This document shows positions 49,101-59,900 of a DNA stretch of 64,000 bases, in pieces. Each line of letters begins with the position of its first letter. Positions within the stretch are counted from its first letter, which is position 1. The stretch covers positions 13,526,974 through 13,590,973 of the forward strand of contig NC_135259.1 of NCBI RefSeq assembly GCF_964204865.1. The letters are read 5' to 3'. The notes beneath the pieces are model-generated. The model was given only the letters and a program-made list of their open reading frames with translations, did not search any database and had not been told where the DNA came from. The position numbers and the translations under genes were made by a program. The DNA is from Styela clava. Its lineage: Eukaryota > Chordata > Ascidiacea > Stolidobranchia > Styelidae.

Positions 49101-50650
49101 CATAACCTAGAAATCGTGGCCAATATTGTAGTATCTTTGCCTGAAAATCTCTCTATACCTGGGAAATCATCTGTCGTTGTTTTAAAAGGTTCGTCAACTC
49201 AGCTAATGTAATAAATTTTTTTAGGCAATTTCTTTTATTCTTTGTACATTAAATACCTGTTTTGGAGTATCAGAGCTCAGAATGATAATGTTGTATAATA
49301 ATTGTACTATAATTGCATTTGGAAATTATATAATTATATATAATAGTTATTATGTTTGGAAATTGAATTTTCGATACTTTTTATGGAACATTCGCTGACC
49401 GAAACAAAAAATGAACGTATTTTTATTATTTTTTTTCACGTTACTACACTACTGCGAAATTGCACAACTATCCATTTGTTTCTACAAATATTTAGGCCTG
49501 AATTGTCATATAAAATTTTTCTCTAGATCTCAAGGAAGATATCAAAGATCTGATCAACTGGCTAATGTTGCCCCGAGAAATGTGGACGTATAGTGAATAT
49601 AAAGATTTTATACGCGAGACATCGAGAATTAGACATTGTGGATGTTTCCTCAAACTCTGTGAAAAAGTTCATGAAGGATTTAAAAGGTTATTTTTTTTTA
49701 TAAATTTTAAAATGGAGTTTTGTTATTATTGTGTTTCGCGATTTCATTTTATCAGAATTCACGGCGATTAAAAGTATTTTCTGTTGGAAATCAAAACCTT
49801 TTCAATAAATTTTCCTTATTAGCAATGATGGCAAAGCCACTGTGAATGAGGAATCCGATTGATCGTGACTCGACGACTTGTACCTAACGATACTCATTAA
49901 AAATGTATTTCTGAAGATTTTTAAACTGCACTGTTTTCAAAAATATGTTCCATCTCTATAGTGCATGATTTTAAAAACGAGTAATCAATATAAATATACA
50001 ATATTCTCATTAGTTTAATATAAATTATAAAAACTGATCTTTTGTAAATAAAGTTTCTTCATTTCATCTAATCAGTCGACCAGAGTCTTTCCGGAAAGCC
50101 TTTGTTGAAGTAAAAAAACAACTTCTCGGCGACCCATCAGGATCGTACAAACTGTACGATAAAGATGTTGTTGAAGATATTCTGATAAAAGAACTTTTGC
50201 CCAATGTAAGTAATATTTAGATGTCTTTTGAGTCTCAAATTTAAAAGAATATCTGTTACGCACGCTTGAAAAAACAATTATGAATGGAATAATCAATTTA
50301 TCGCTCAATGTTTTCATGTCATACGACCTAATAGATGACTTTCTTTCACTCCACGGGCATTTGTAAATTCAGGATTTATTTTCAGACAAGAAATGTTCTT
50401 TAGTAAACTAAAACTCACAAATGTGTATAGTGTATCTTTAGTTGTTTGCAAAAAACAACTTTTCATATTTGTAAGATTCTATTTTCTATGACAGGTGGAG
50501 GGAGTCTCTCTGACAAAATATGATGAAAAAGAATTTTTTTGTCAGAGGCAGGCACCAAACATATTTGAGAGAAGGATAAAGTGCCACAACGGCCACATCT
50601 ACTGCTCTTCTGCAGGAAATTGTACATATTGCATGTTTTTATCCACGTAA
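26406..50650 (+). CDS. ZNFX1-like SF1 helicase with NFX1-type zinc fingers
   Basis: Single-pass exons: 26406-26488, 27201-27290, 28017-28085, 28242-28349, 29271-29423, 29678-29766, 30671-30745, 33827-33945, 34038-34191, 34775-34873, 35181-35318, 35790-35997, 36379-36596, 36913-37053, 41697-41774, 41877-41969, 42733-42886, 42984-43797, 44191-44280, 44554-44707, 45657-45829, 46507-46588, 46930-47069, 47237-47625, 47775-47942, 48311-48479, 49050-49188, 49527-49686, 50076-50205, 50495-50650. Phases are consistent and the total, 4,833 nt, is 1,611 codons (human ZNFX1 is about 1,900 residues). The start ATG is supported by the duplicate gene, whose frame agrees only from this ATG onward. Five exons (34775-37053) recur at 37,842-39,995. 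Vertebrate ZNFX1 senses viral double-stranded RNA at mitochondria and nematode ZNFX-1 acts in small-RNA inheritance; a related role here is inferred from homology. Confidence 0.88.
26539..27153. mobile_element. Tc1/mariner-type element, non-autonomous
   Basis: The ends CAGGGTGTCTCAAAGTAAGT and its inverted counterpart (ACTTCTTTTTGATACCCTG, ending 27153) extend over about 60 bases and are flanked by TA on both sides, the target duplication of the Tc1/mariner superfamily. The minus strand at about 26,800-26,960 encodes a decayed helix-turn-helix of a mariner transposase (TIYAIHRKFIETGSVVDAHR). Internal segments around GCATATAAATCAGTAAGGCA also recur inverted. The duplicated gene lacks the insertion near 57,015. 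Confidence 0.83.
27635..27765 (+). repeat. 5'-truncated SINE copy
   Basis: Matches the middle of the SINE at 3,982-4,325 (CTCGCCG, GTTCGGTTACGGCCTCCTCC, AATCCCATACCCGAC). It lies in an intron of the ZNFX1-like gene. The corresponding intron of the second copy, around 57,240, does not show it. Confidence 0.7.
29963..30166. mobile_element. Small fold-back element with TTTGAACCC motifs
   Basis: The ends are inverted copies built from ACATTTGAACCC and TGTACATTTGAACC units. ATACAGTA flanks both sides (29955-29962 and 30167-30174), an 8-bp duplication of the hAT size. The same element occupies the matching intron at 59,092-59,296, so it predates the segmental duplication. Confidence 0.75.
31089..33278. 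mobile_element. hAT-type element, 2.19 kb
   Basis: The terminal inverted repeats TAGGCTTGCACGTAATT / AATTACGTGCAAGCCTA are flanked by a perfect 8-bp target duplication CATTTATC (31081-31088 and 33279-33286). Subterminal regions are rich in TTACG / CGTAA motifs. No intact transposase frame is recognisable, so it is probably non-autonomous or decayed. The duplicate locus has an empty site at 60,212-60,219 with one CATATATC. It enlarges the intron between exons 30671-30745 and 33827-33945. Confidence 0.88.
31387..31640 (+). repeat. Three imperfect ~75-100-bp tandem units inside the hAT element
   Basis: Three units start at about 31,387, 31,463 and 31,576. Each begins GTAGnTAnGG and contains GACGCCAACACACCTGGTTT or a close variant, followed by AACTTCT. 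A CCATGG-repeat spacer separates the second and third. Confidence 0.75.
34775..37053 (+). CDS. ZNFX1-like helicase cassette, copy 1 (Walker A)
   Basis: Five exons: 34775-34873 (MVESEAFFEAYTHVLSALK), 35181-35318 (VPLNRYIVQCSKHVKRP), 35790-35997 (LNQVQADALKLALTKEF, then Walker A GPPGTGKT), 36379-36596 (motif Ia region VVCYTNHALDQFVESIEEY, then IRIGGRCNSD) and 36913-37053. The donor of the last exon is inferred at GAAC|GTGAAA, the site that keeps the downstream frame. Read past it, the frame meets a TAA at 37,078-37,080. The five exons total 804 nt, enter and leave in phase 1, and so form a removable or duplicable 268-residue block. Confidence 0.82.
37104..39995 (+). CDS. ZNFX1-like helicase cassette, copy 2 (tandem duplicate)
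   Basis: Exons 37842-37940, 38237-38374, 38735-38942, 39322-39539 and 39855-39995 repeat copy 1 with intact frames, an intact GPPGTGKT and conserved splice sites. Changes include HVGVRI for HVSVQI after Walker A, VVAKYT for VVAEYT, and KTKKKSRFENSIVSSI for the copy 1 version. The exon ahead of them (37104-37257, KDVVFAVVVDRNP) lost its acceptor at the duplication junction, because the AG was replaced by unrelated sequence. It would be skipped unless a cryptic site is used. Whether this cassette is used with, instead of, or without copy 1 cannot be told from sequence. Confidence 0.78.
39996..41696 (+). other. Intron without recognised content
   Basis: The duplicated block ends near 40,040. 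The remaining 1.65 kb up to the acceptor at 41,695-41,696 has no exon, transposon or RNA feature that I can recognise. Confidence 0.45.
41697..44280 (+). CDS. ZNFX1-like helicase core, motifs II-VI
   Basis: Exons 41697-41774, 41877-41969 and 42733-42886 form a charged, probably helical insert (MLHKAQSHDRRDL, LEERWCLYR). Exon 42984-43797 holds VIALTTTGAAKYRSLI, motif II as VIVEEAAEVLEAH, motif III GDHQQL, STQHRM, YAGQISAFR and motif V VDGYQGEENDIILLSLVRSN. Exon 44191-44280 has motif VI NRICVALSRARNAFYCIGN. The EEAA form of motif II is usual for the ZNFX1 branch. All catalytic motifs are present, so an active ATPase/helicase is expected. Confidence 0.92.
44554..47942 (+). CDS. ZNFX1-like NFX1-type zinc-finger region
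   Basis: Exon 44554-44707 links the helicase to the fingers (CQKHPEHCTPVKNAEDF, NVPEG). Cysteine/histidine-rich exons follow: 45657-45829 (CTDRCKARLRCGHACK, CERKHPCRKLCHEDCGPC), 46507-46588 (VPICGHVQHVEC), 46930-47069 (LLCGHEPFIPCCKG, CGHFCGGTCGSC) and 47237-47625 (CAQQCQWECPHYKCSKLCG, CKHKCCGVCGEACPDICSIC). Exon 47775-47942 has LEDCGHIFSCEALDKWM and CPKCNKRITWNSRYG, matching the segment after the fingers in ZNFX1. Confidence 0.9.
44708..45656 (+). other. Intron with ambiguous open frames
   Basis: The 0.95-kb intron between the linker exon and the first zinc-finger exon is open on both strands around 44,963-45,280. Around 45,171-45,467 a plus-strand frame includes LKYRHNLSLTQVVNACTVL, reminiscent of transposon-encoded proteins. 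The evidence is too thin to name an element. Confidence 0.3.
48311..50650 (+). CDS. ZNFX1-like C-terminal exons with a short RZ-type finger
   Basis: Exons 48311-48479, 49050-49188, 49527-49686 and 50076-50205 encode an alpha-helical region (KQEMIEFNKLFSHLRQEL, ERRVHNLEIVANIV, FRKAFVEVKKQLL). The last exon, 50495-50650, ends RRIKCHNGHIYC, then a short tail with NCTYC before the stop. The CxNGHxY core is that of the RZ-type zinc finger that closes ZNFX1 and RNF213 proteins. The usual CG and CPxC half is missing, and only NC-TY-C remains. A donor-like GTAACT overlaps the stop region, so a further exon cannot be excluded. AATAAA occurs at 50,849-50,854. Confidence 0.82.
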
Positions 50651-52264
50651 CTCGAAGATATAAACAAAATACTATTTTTTAAAAATTTTGATTGTGTAAA
50701 TTAACATTATTATTGTCGAATCAAATGTAGACATATCTGAAAGATTTTATATCATGAGGACATAGTACCTTCGAGATCATTCTTGAATTTACGATGGTGT
50801 TTGGCTAGTTGACACTCTGGCTATTACACCGTATGGAATCTATTCACAAATAAACACAACAATTCAAGTTGGCAAATTGCACAAGACAAGCTTGATTCAA
50901 TAAGGAATAATAATTAAATGTAGATCAGAGAAGAGCAGAACAAAAAACGATATCGAAATGGCAAGAGCAAAATTTGTTGTTCACGACACTTGTTTACTCG
51001 GTATTGTGACGTCACGACTTACGTTACATGCTGTTTTTCACCCGGTTCGAGATTTTGAACCGAGTTGATGTATGGAAATCTGATTAAATCACGCACCTGC
51101 AAGCAATGAGTCCACATTCGTTACCAGTTATAACATTAGAAGTTCCATCTAACCACGGCAAATTGCAATAAGACCACGTTTGCTTCAAAGACTGGTATCT
51201 ATGGGCGTTAAGGTTTACGGGTGCAAATATCTATAAGTGCAAATGTACGCAGGTGTAAACATATATATATATATAGGTACAAACATCTGTGAGTGAATAT
51301 GTTCATGGTGCAAATGTACGCGAGTGCATTATATATGCGGGTGCTGAAAGGTGCAAGAGTATGCAGGTGTAAATGTCCTGGGTGCAGTTTACGGGCAAAA
51401 TGTACGTAGATGCAAAGATAATGGGTCCGGTGGCTTTAGGTAGATATTTCGTTTGAGATTCGCTGCTGTGATTCAGTAAGAGAACTAGGTGAATAATTTG
51501 TCAGATAAAAACAGGAAAATGTGCTGTTAATATATGCAGAAACGCTATTCCACTGTTTACAATCGGTAATTTAATTTTCAAGAAAGGATGAGGGTTCAAA
51601 TATGTATGGCGAACCAATTGCAAATAATAATAGCAGCCACCGCTTGTCCCAAAGACCAAGATGCCACAAACACACAAATAACTGTTGCTGTTTCGTTCAC
51701 CGGAAACCAATTTGCAAGGAGTAAAATTTAAATGATGAAGTTGATCGCTGAAGAAATTCGGGATACAAAGCCACCGCAAATAAAAAACTCCAACACAACG
51801 ATCAAAATAAGAAAATTAGTAATTTTTCAGTTAGGGTAAGGAATACAGATCGCGCTGGAAATTCCAATTTTTCAAATCATTTCTAACCCTAACCCGGACC
51901 TCAACTGAATATTTACTAATTTGTTATTTCTAAACGTGAAGGGGTATTTGTCTCAAATCTCACATTTTTGCATTAGTGGCGTGGACTTTGGACAAAAGAT
52001 CCGTAATTCCGAAGAATACTTGACCACGCATCCCAAGAACAATTCTCTAAAATATATAGAGTATTTTTGAAATCACCCTTGTCCGTTATAGACTGGAAAA
52101 GCATTTGCTACAGGCAGTTTTGCTCAGTGCCATTATTTTGTATCCTGTGGCGGATGTATATATATGCATATTGATACAATTATCAGTCATTTCTAGCCCC
52201 AGATTTGCCATTTTTTCATATGATATATACAGAAGAACTTCACTGAAGAAGAAAAAAATGGTCT
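50651..52264. other. Intergenic spacer between the two duplicated blocks
   Basis: It holds the possible polyadenylation signal at 50,849-50,854, a TGCAAATGTACG-rich repeat at 51,206-51,430, and a weak fold-back structure at about 51,816-51,922 with TTAGGGT / ACCCTAA in its arms. No exon was recognised. Confidence 0.45.
51206..51430 (+). repeat. GGTGCAAATGTACG-motif repeat
   Basis: Variants of GGTGCAAATGTACGC recur irregularly across about 225 bases, broken by a TA-repeat. The motif resembles the TACATTTGAACCC units of the fold-back elements at 29,963 and 59,092, suggesting one family of word-like repeats. No clean terminal repeats or target duplication were found. Confidence 0.55.
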
Positions 52265-52420
52265 GGAATAAACGTATTATGATGACTTTACACAACAAAT
52301 TGTTAAAGAATGGATAGTACTTGGCAAAAAAAGAAAGAAAATCAAAAAATTCCTCTTGAATAGTCATTAAGTTTATATTTGTATTACATAACACTATGTA
52401 ATCTAGAATAGGCGATAAAT

Positions 52421-53071
52421 CAGTGCTCTTCAACCTTTTGTTATTGCGGAACCCCTGATATCACTTTTCGTTTTTTATGGAAGCCCAAATAATAAAAATA
52501 AAACACGAAATACTCGTGACACGAAATATTTATAATTCAAATATTTCCACCTCAACAACGAAACAGAAAGAAGGTAACAAGCGTGAAATTCAATGACTAG
52601 GTTGTTCTTGCATTTTTTTTGCAATGTTCTTGAATCGTGGCTCCACGGCGCTCAAAGCAATTCTCTCATACTTATGGTTATTTATACTCTTTAAACAACT
52701 TCGTTTTTGTTATTAATAGTTGTTAAAGCAGAAAATGCTGATTTACACAAATAGGTATTGGGAAATTGACACAGAAGTTTCAATGCATTTTTGCAATTGC
52801 TGTACCCTCTTTGTGAAGAGAAATCCAATACTATTCCTTCCCATTTTTTTCGAAGGTTTTCTCAGAATTAATATCATTACGGATATCTAGAAGTCCCTCT
52901 TGCTGTTGCGCACTTAGAAATTCATCCAAGCATGGAAAAGAAGAATAATCATTTTTTGCAACTTTACTGGCCCAGCAGTCATTTTTTTCCTTCACGCGGA
53001 ACCCCCAAGGAACCCTATAAACTCACGGAACCCCACTGCATGTGTTGCGGAACCCCTGTTGAAGAGCACTG
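52421..53071 (-). mobile_element. hAT element with decayed transposase 3' end
   Basis: The ends CAGTGCTCTTCAAC / GTTGAAGAGCACTG are perfect 14-bp inverted repeats, flanked by the 8-bp target duplication CGATAAAT (52413-52420 and 53072-53079). The undisturbed target reads GGCGATAAATA in the left duplicate, near 19,402. The minus strand has remnants of the C-terminal hAT transposase/dimerisation region (EFLSAQQQEGLLDIRNDI, ALKLLCQFPNTYLCKSAF) interrupted by stops and shifts. At 651 bp it is an internally deleted, non-autonomous copy. Confidence 0.92.
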
Positions 53072-53091
53072 CGATAAATAGATCAATTCAC

Positions 53092-53389
53092 CTCAAATAC
53101 GATGTCTTTTTGCTCAATTCTCCATTGAAGAACAACTTTATTGTCATCGTTCAGCCTTGTTTGATGCTGAAGTTCCTCATCTGCATGGAAATATTCTTTA
53201 TAAAAAATGTCAAACCCCAACGTAACTATTTTTATTTGAAATTGCGATGTTATATTTAACCTTAAAATTTTGCACCGCCTTTCACATGTCAATCAAACTC
53301 ATGAGGCGTGCTTGGTAACTCAATTTGACTACTTACCAGTACGTTTATCTGGAGAACTTCATCCGGAATAAATGATATTGTCGTGTATC
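53092..53389 (-). pseudogene. Two-exon remnant of DOMON 2
   Basis: 53180-53092 matches exon 19511-19423 (KVVLQWRIEQKDIVFE, with a GT donor), and 53389-53337 matches linker exon 19717-19667. The linker copy is 53 nt rather than 51, which shifts the frame. The next DOMON exon is not recognisable on the 3' side, and exons 1-4 are absent on the 5' side. It was carried along by the segmental duplication and is not expected to be functional. Confidence 0.85.
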
Positions 53390-56300
53390 CTGAAAAATAA
53401 ATTAAAATAGTCCTGATTATTATAAGTACAAGAAAGATAAATTACATGGTGCATCGATATAACACAAACTCATTCAGACTTTCTGTAGCTGGGCTCGGTT
53501 TAGGCTCTGGGATTAAGTTTTAGAAGTAATTTATTTCCCAAAATAATTTGAATAATCAAGATTAAAGTAAGTACAGGTCGTCAACAAGTATGAGATATCC
53601 TACATTGGATATGGTATCGGTAGCTCCATATCCCCTCTACGGAGTAGGCCATTCAAATAGAGATTAGGAACATATATCCATAACTATTCCAACTTTTTCA
53701 ATTTCTGAACGCTCGAGCTAGGGATGTTTTAACAAGAATTGCACAATTTTGATTTTCATTCTATAGTGCTTCTATATTGCCTGTTAAGTCCATTACTTGA
53801 ACTTTCTATCATTCCGAATAACACAGATAACCCAATAAGCTGGAATCATACAAAAAATGCCCGGTTTATCACACAATATTACTATTATTCCTATATCTCC
53901 CCAATGATTGTAATGTCTAAATCTGAGTAGAGTATATACTTTATACTTCTGACTCGGTGATTTAAATTAAAATTTCATTCTTTTCGAAAAGCGCCGCGGG
54001 GTGATATTATCTATTTTGAATATGATTTTCATGTGATGTCGTGTATCTTATTAGGGTTATATTGAACGTCGTGACAACCCAATAACAATTTAGTTAATAG
54101 GGGAAAGTTCAAACTGGCTATAACTGGGATCCGATGTCAGGTAATCGTCAACAGTGAAACTATCCTTTTCATGAGTGGACGCGAAATATATGGCTATGAA
54201 TGGTTTAGTCAAATTGGTGTTGTTGGGCCTTTTCTTGTTGTTTTGAGACAAGTCGCTTTTCTCCGAAACTAGTGGACAAAGTACTTTAAATCTTCAGTAC
54301 TTTATGGTTACCAAAGCGGCTAAAATCATACTACTTTTATTTATTTTCAAATTTCCTCTGAGACCTGTGAGGCTCGATATTTCACCTAAAAGTTTGCTGT
54401 TTTATTTTCATAGAGGATAAATATTTTTACTCCGAAAAGATTCAAATTTTTTTTCGGGGATATTCATTTCTTTTACTATGATACCAGGACAATAACAATG
54501 AATTTAATTTTGGAATTATATTTCGTATTGCAAAATCGAATATATATTCAGAGGCGCAGCCAAAATTTTCAAAAAGTTCAAAAACACATATTCATCGACT
54601 GGGAAATTCCGATGCAGCGGCTCTTATACCATCCTTTATTTGTGAATATACATTTTATCTTCCGCATAACGTCATGTTGTTGTCGTTAAGTTTGCACTTT
54701 TTGAACAGGAAATGTGTATTCGAATCGTTCTGTTGAATAGTTGTTGTTGTTGTTGGAAAAGATCTCTTTTCCCCGAAAAAAAAATAACCAATATATTCCA
54801 AATTGTTGGTATTTACATAAAGATGGGAGGAGTCGATGTGAGGCTAATATGATTTTTTCGATTTCCCCGGGACCTATGGATTCAATCGATCCACTTCAAT
54901 TCAACCTAAATGCTATTTTTTAATTCATTGGAACACTTCCATATAAGCTTCGTTTGACTTTAGTGTTCATATATTTGAGCTATCTTGTTGTTTATACTGT
55001 AACCTACCAAAAGAAATGCCGTTTTGTAATGTATTTACTGAAATCACATCTCACGCCTCCTTTTGTTTTCCTACAAAAGATTGAATATTTTTCAAACGCT
55101 TTGGTTTGATTGTGCTGCGCACTGATCGAGGGTGGGACAATTGCGGTATAACAGTGTTTATAGCATAGTTTCAACACTGGTTTCATTTACGGGAGTTCCC
55201 CCGACGCGAAATCATCGAGAGTCGTTTAATTGTATTTTTAAGTCGTCGTTTCAAGTTTTTCAATGGACTTCTTGATTCACAATTCAAGTTCAGACGGCCT
55301 TGATTCACAAAGTCCAGATTAAAGTATTGACTTGTTTCAATTAACTATATAATCGATCTATATATTATGTTTATTCTTTATTGGTTGTACTTTTGCCGTA
55401 GTTCGATAATATGGAGCTCCTTTTCGATCGAAGGCAATCTTCGTGGCCCCTTGAACTTTATCATATCTAGCACATCATATGCGAACTTTTTCAGCGGGCG
55501 CAATGCTTTTTTATTCATCTTAAAAAACCCATTATCATGTATTCAAACCTGAATATTGTTCTAGTTGTTCTATTGTGACTTCCTACATTGGATTCTAAAA
55601 GTTTGAGTTCGTTTGCTTTCGAGTTGCGAATAACACGCTTTGAGTAATATTTTATTGCTTTCAGCAAAATTTAATTTAAAAAAATGTGTTGATGAAATGC
55701 ACCTTAGGCTAACACCCTTTTTATTTTGTGTTACAACAATGCGATCTGAAATGCATTTTATTTGGCGTAAGCGTATAAATTACTCGTGAATTTGTTTCAG
55801 ATAAGCAAAATGAATTAGCAAGCAGAAAGCAAAATAACATCACATAATAGACCTAAGAAACTCCCAGGTTGAAGGGATCGCTTATCCCTTATTCGAATCG
55901 GTAATGTACATTGGCACCGAGAGACATAATGGTTTACTAGCAATGTGTGACATATTTTATGGTGTTTATATAATACTGTGTAATATCAATATTCAAAGGC
56001 AGAGGACATTGTAGAATGTAGAGCACACAAATAGAACCGGAATGCAAAGATAAATGTTATCAGACACTGTTTCAGCCAGTGTTCCGCGGAAACCGCGGGT
56101 TCCGCCACAAGATCGTAGCCAGCCCAAGGTTGGCGGTGTGTCAATTTGTTTCTTTTAATGACCTTATACGACGCTTACTCGTGCCTTTTGATCCTAACAA
56201 CAATAGATAAAATGTACCCACTGATATCTCTCAAATAATCTCTCTAGTTTACGGACTCACTTCGATGTCGAAATACCCAAGAGCATTTCCATCTATCTCG

Positions 56301-56906
56301 GTTGGTTTATTTGGACAAATAATTATTGACAGTAAATAAGGAAACGTCGGGGTTTTAGTCAATCGTTTAAATCAAGAATAGTGGAAGTGCAGAATGGTCA
56401 TGAAAAAGACTGAAAAGAGGGGGGAAAGTATTTAGTCAGTACAGGCCAAGGGTTTCGCGGGGTTACCTTAAAATGCAAGAATCGATGGTATTATATATGT
56501 TTATTGTTTGAATATAATCAAATACACTAGTATAATATATTCATATAATAAGTGCGTTTCACAACTGTTCTGGGAAAGATCATCAAGTGTACCGCGCCCA
56601 ATTTTTGCTATTTGGCATATTTTATAATAATAAACATAATCACATAACCAAAAGTACGCACATATTCAATTGTACAATAGCTCTCCGAGCGTTCAAAATC
56701 TTGTATTTGTGTTCCGCGTCACCAATAAGGTTGAAACCCACTGCTCGATTTATTGCAGCATCAAATCACCACTATCGTATCCTTTCTATGTTACTGCTAT
56801 ATAGTGGTCTTAAACCGTTGGAAAATAAAAGTAGATTACTAAATACTATATAAACTGACATTTCAGTGAAAAAAAAAACACTTTTAAATGCGACAACTGC
56901 CATATT
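53390..56906. other. Duplicated intergenic DNA upstream of the second ZNFX1-like gene
   Basis: This is homologous to 19,720-20,058 and then to 22,745-26,405, with many substitutions and small indels. The signal-peptide-like open frame of the left copy (23,211-23,615) has a stop here soon after its hydrophobic stretch, near 54,240. No additional gene was recognised. Confidence 0.55.
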
Positions 56907-59900
56907 ATGGATGATTTGCCTCTGCCTCAACGCAATGGATTGGAGTTCGATACAGTCTCTGTCAAGGAACGGAAAATATCAACCGAGTAAAAATTTTTTT
57001 TGTTAAAATATATATATATTAAGGGGTTTATAATGTTATTTTTTTTATCACAGACTATCTGATGGAGAAATTATAAGTGATGAAGAGCCTCCTAAAAAGC
57101 TTAGAAAGTTCGATTACGGGATTTTGAATCCATTCAAAATCAGGTATCTTATAGAGCGTAATCACATCTATAAAAATAAGCAAATTTTAACACGCAGATC
57201 AACATTTTTCAAGGTTCTGTTTATGGTCCAATTTTACATTCATTAGAAGTCCGAGTAAGTTTGGATTACGAAATCTTTGGCGTATACAAGCCTTATTAAA
57301 TAGATTGTCTGAAATTATGACCAACGATTTCAGAATTTCGGTTCCGGTTCCCCCGCCCGGTTGGAAATTCGAATGGCTCCCGTGAAAATATGAGTATACT
57401 TGGTGCCAAAGTCATATACTTTCCAATAACAAACGTACTCTGGAAATTAAAAATTCCCAATCTTATAAATTTAAATTAGATATAATAACTTTTGGTTGTT
57501 TAGCTGCTTTATTAAACATCTTTGATACCCATGTACTTCTCGACCCAGTAACACTGTGTATTGAATTACCTGTTTTCAACACTACATGTTACTTGCAACT
57601 ACCTAGGGGAATAAACCTGACTATGGGACCGATTTACTTTCAGCTCATCCGATGCAAAAGACGACGGAACAAACCCCAGCCTGAAGAATACTTCAAATTA
57701 TTCAACATCGAAGTTGTATTTTAAACGTTTTCGGCAACAAACAGAGTGGTAATGTTAAAAATTCTGTTTTTGGAAATGGAGTTAGTTACTGGCATTTCTC
57801 ATTGTATAGAATACTCAATTGGTTGATTTCTCATGTTTATTTTAGTTCATCCGACAACGAAAGTGAGTATTCGACAGATACTGAAAGTGACTCGTCAACT
57901 GAAATACAAAACAAAGATAATGGTCATTCCAACTACAATGCGGCGCCAATTATCACGTAACAATATAGAATCTTTTTTTTTTGCACTGAGCAATTTGATC
58001 TGTCGGCTGACAAATCTGTTTATTAACTTTATTCTGTTTCTGCGTAGGAAATGCACAAATACGTCAAAGAGTAATTTGTATATGGTCTACACATTATTAA
58101 AATATTTGAAAGACGGAGTGCTAGTTGCTCGTAATACCAGCTGAGGATCATATTTTCGAAGTTCTTGCCATTGTTTCGCATGAAATGTTGAGCGAATCAG
58201 TAATGATGATATTTTATGTGTGGGCTACTATTTCATAAGTAGTAAATAGATTTGTTTGTTTAATATGAAAAAACCCCGTTGACCAGGAAAACAACAATAA
58301 CAAGACATAGCCTATATATATTTTTTGCCAGGGAGTTTGGATCGGCAAAGTATAACTTTGGCGGTCACAAAATTTCTCCGGACAATTTTCGGGACATACC
58401 GGTAATACCTCGAACGAATGTGGATTTACTCCCCGATGAAGATCCATTCGTCAGGGCAAACAATACGGACATGCCTTACGATAAGTAATGAAACCAAATT
58501 GTTTGATTAAATTTATTTTAGCATTGAGTATTTTTGAAATTTTTTGAACTTATGAAAACAAATAATACATTTTGAATGAATTCAGTAGAAAATATGTTGT
58601 TACAGTTCATAAAAACACTTATAAAAAGAATTAGTTTATTGTTTAGTGCTGAAGAGGTAAAATACGGATTCTTCAATTTTGACGGGAATACTTTCCCTTT
58701 TTTCTTAATTGCCAATTGATACTGAATTTTTATCTGCATTAGTGATGAACATTATTTGGATGTTCAGTTTCGACTGATGAGAGAAGATTATATACGACCG
58801 TTGAGAGATGGAATTTGTAAAATGAACGGTGGTAAGAGTTGAGCCAAATTTTGTGACTGGTTGGAATTTATTAGATTGTGCATGCTTATATCTATAATGA
58901 TTGTCGAGAACCTTCTATGAGATAATACGTAATGAATATAAAATTTAATACCACACACAAGGAGACTTATTTAAGAAGGCAACGGCTTACTTTGTCAGAA
59001 ATGCTTATCAAGTTATTGTTGTCTGTATCGAGCCGGCACACTAATGATTAATCTGATATACGTCAGTCGGACAAATGGCATGTATACAGTAGGTATCCAC
59101 TACATTTGAACCCACGTACATTTGAACCCGTGACAATTGCACCTGTATGCCATTGCACCTATGGAATTTTTTTTTGTTTCACGGATAGTTAAACCCATAC
59201 TAACCCTAACCCATGGGTTTTAGCACCCGCATATAGATTGAACCCGTGGATATACGCATGGGTTCAAATGTACATGGGTTCAAATGTACGGTCACCATAC
59301 AGTAGGAACCTAATTCAGCACAATTTAAACGCAAGGCAAACTTCACTCGTTCTAATATTGCATCATAATCAAATTAAGGACGCCAAAGTAGATACGTCTA
59401 TACAAATATGCTACACTGCCGACAAATTTTCACTTATTAAAACTAAATTAAATCAAATTTTTTATGGTTGTTTTCACACTTGCACCCACAAGCAAAATTT
59501 TAGACAAACAGCACCGATATATAAAAAATACACTATTTTAGAATAGACTGGATTCTTTTCGGTTTGGCATTGTTCCCTCATATTTATCATTTTTTTTATA
59601 AACTCTGATCGAGGTGGAGGATGTGTAGACTGAACGCGGGGTCTTTAGCCTACCACTCTGACATATATCTTATGGACTAGGCCACCGTGCCCACGTTTGG
59701 AACATAAATTGTTCAAAAGAGCAGAGAATGGTTATACCGTAAATATATACTACTACGTTATACATACCTACTACGTCTAACTTCTACAAGTTTTTATTCA
59801 GGTTGCCGACGCAGTGATTCCGAAGTGAAATACTATACGGGAGTTCAGTTTGCTTATATCAAACCAACTATGAAAGGTAAAACCGCACATTTGCATTTTG

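Noticed and set aside
51816..51922. Fold-back structure with telomere-like TTAGGGT / ACCCTAA words
   Set aside because: The arms are short and imperfect and no flanking duplication is visible, so it is not called as an element.
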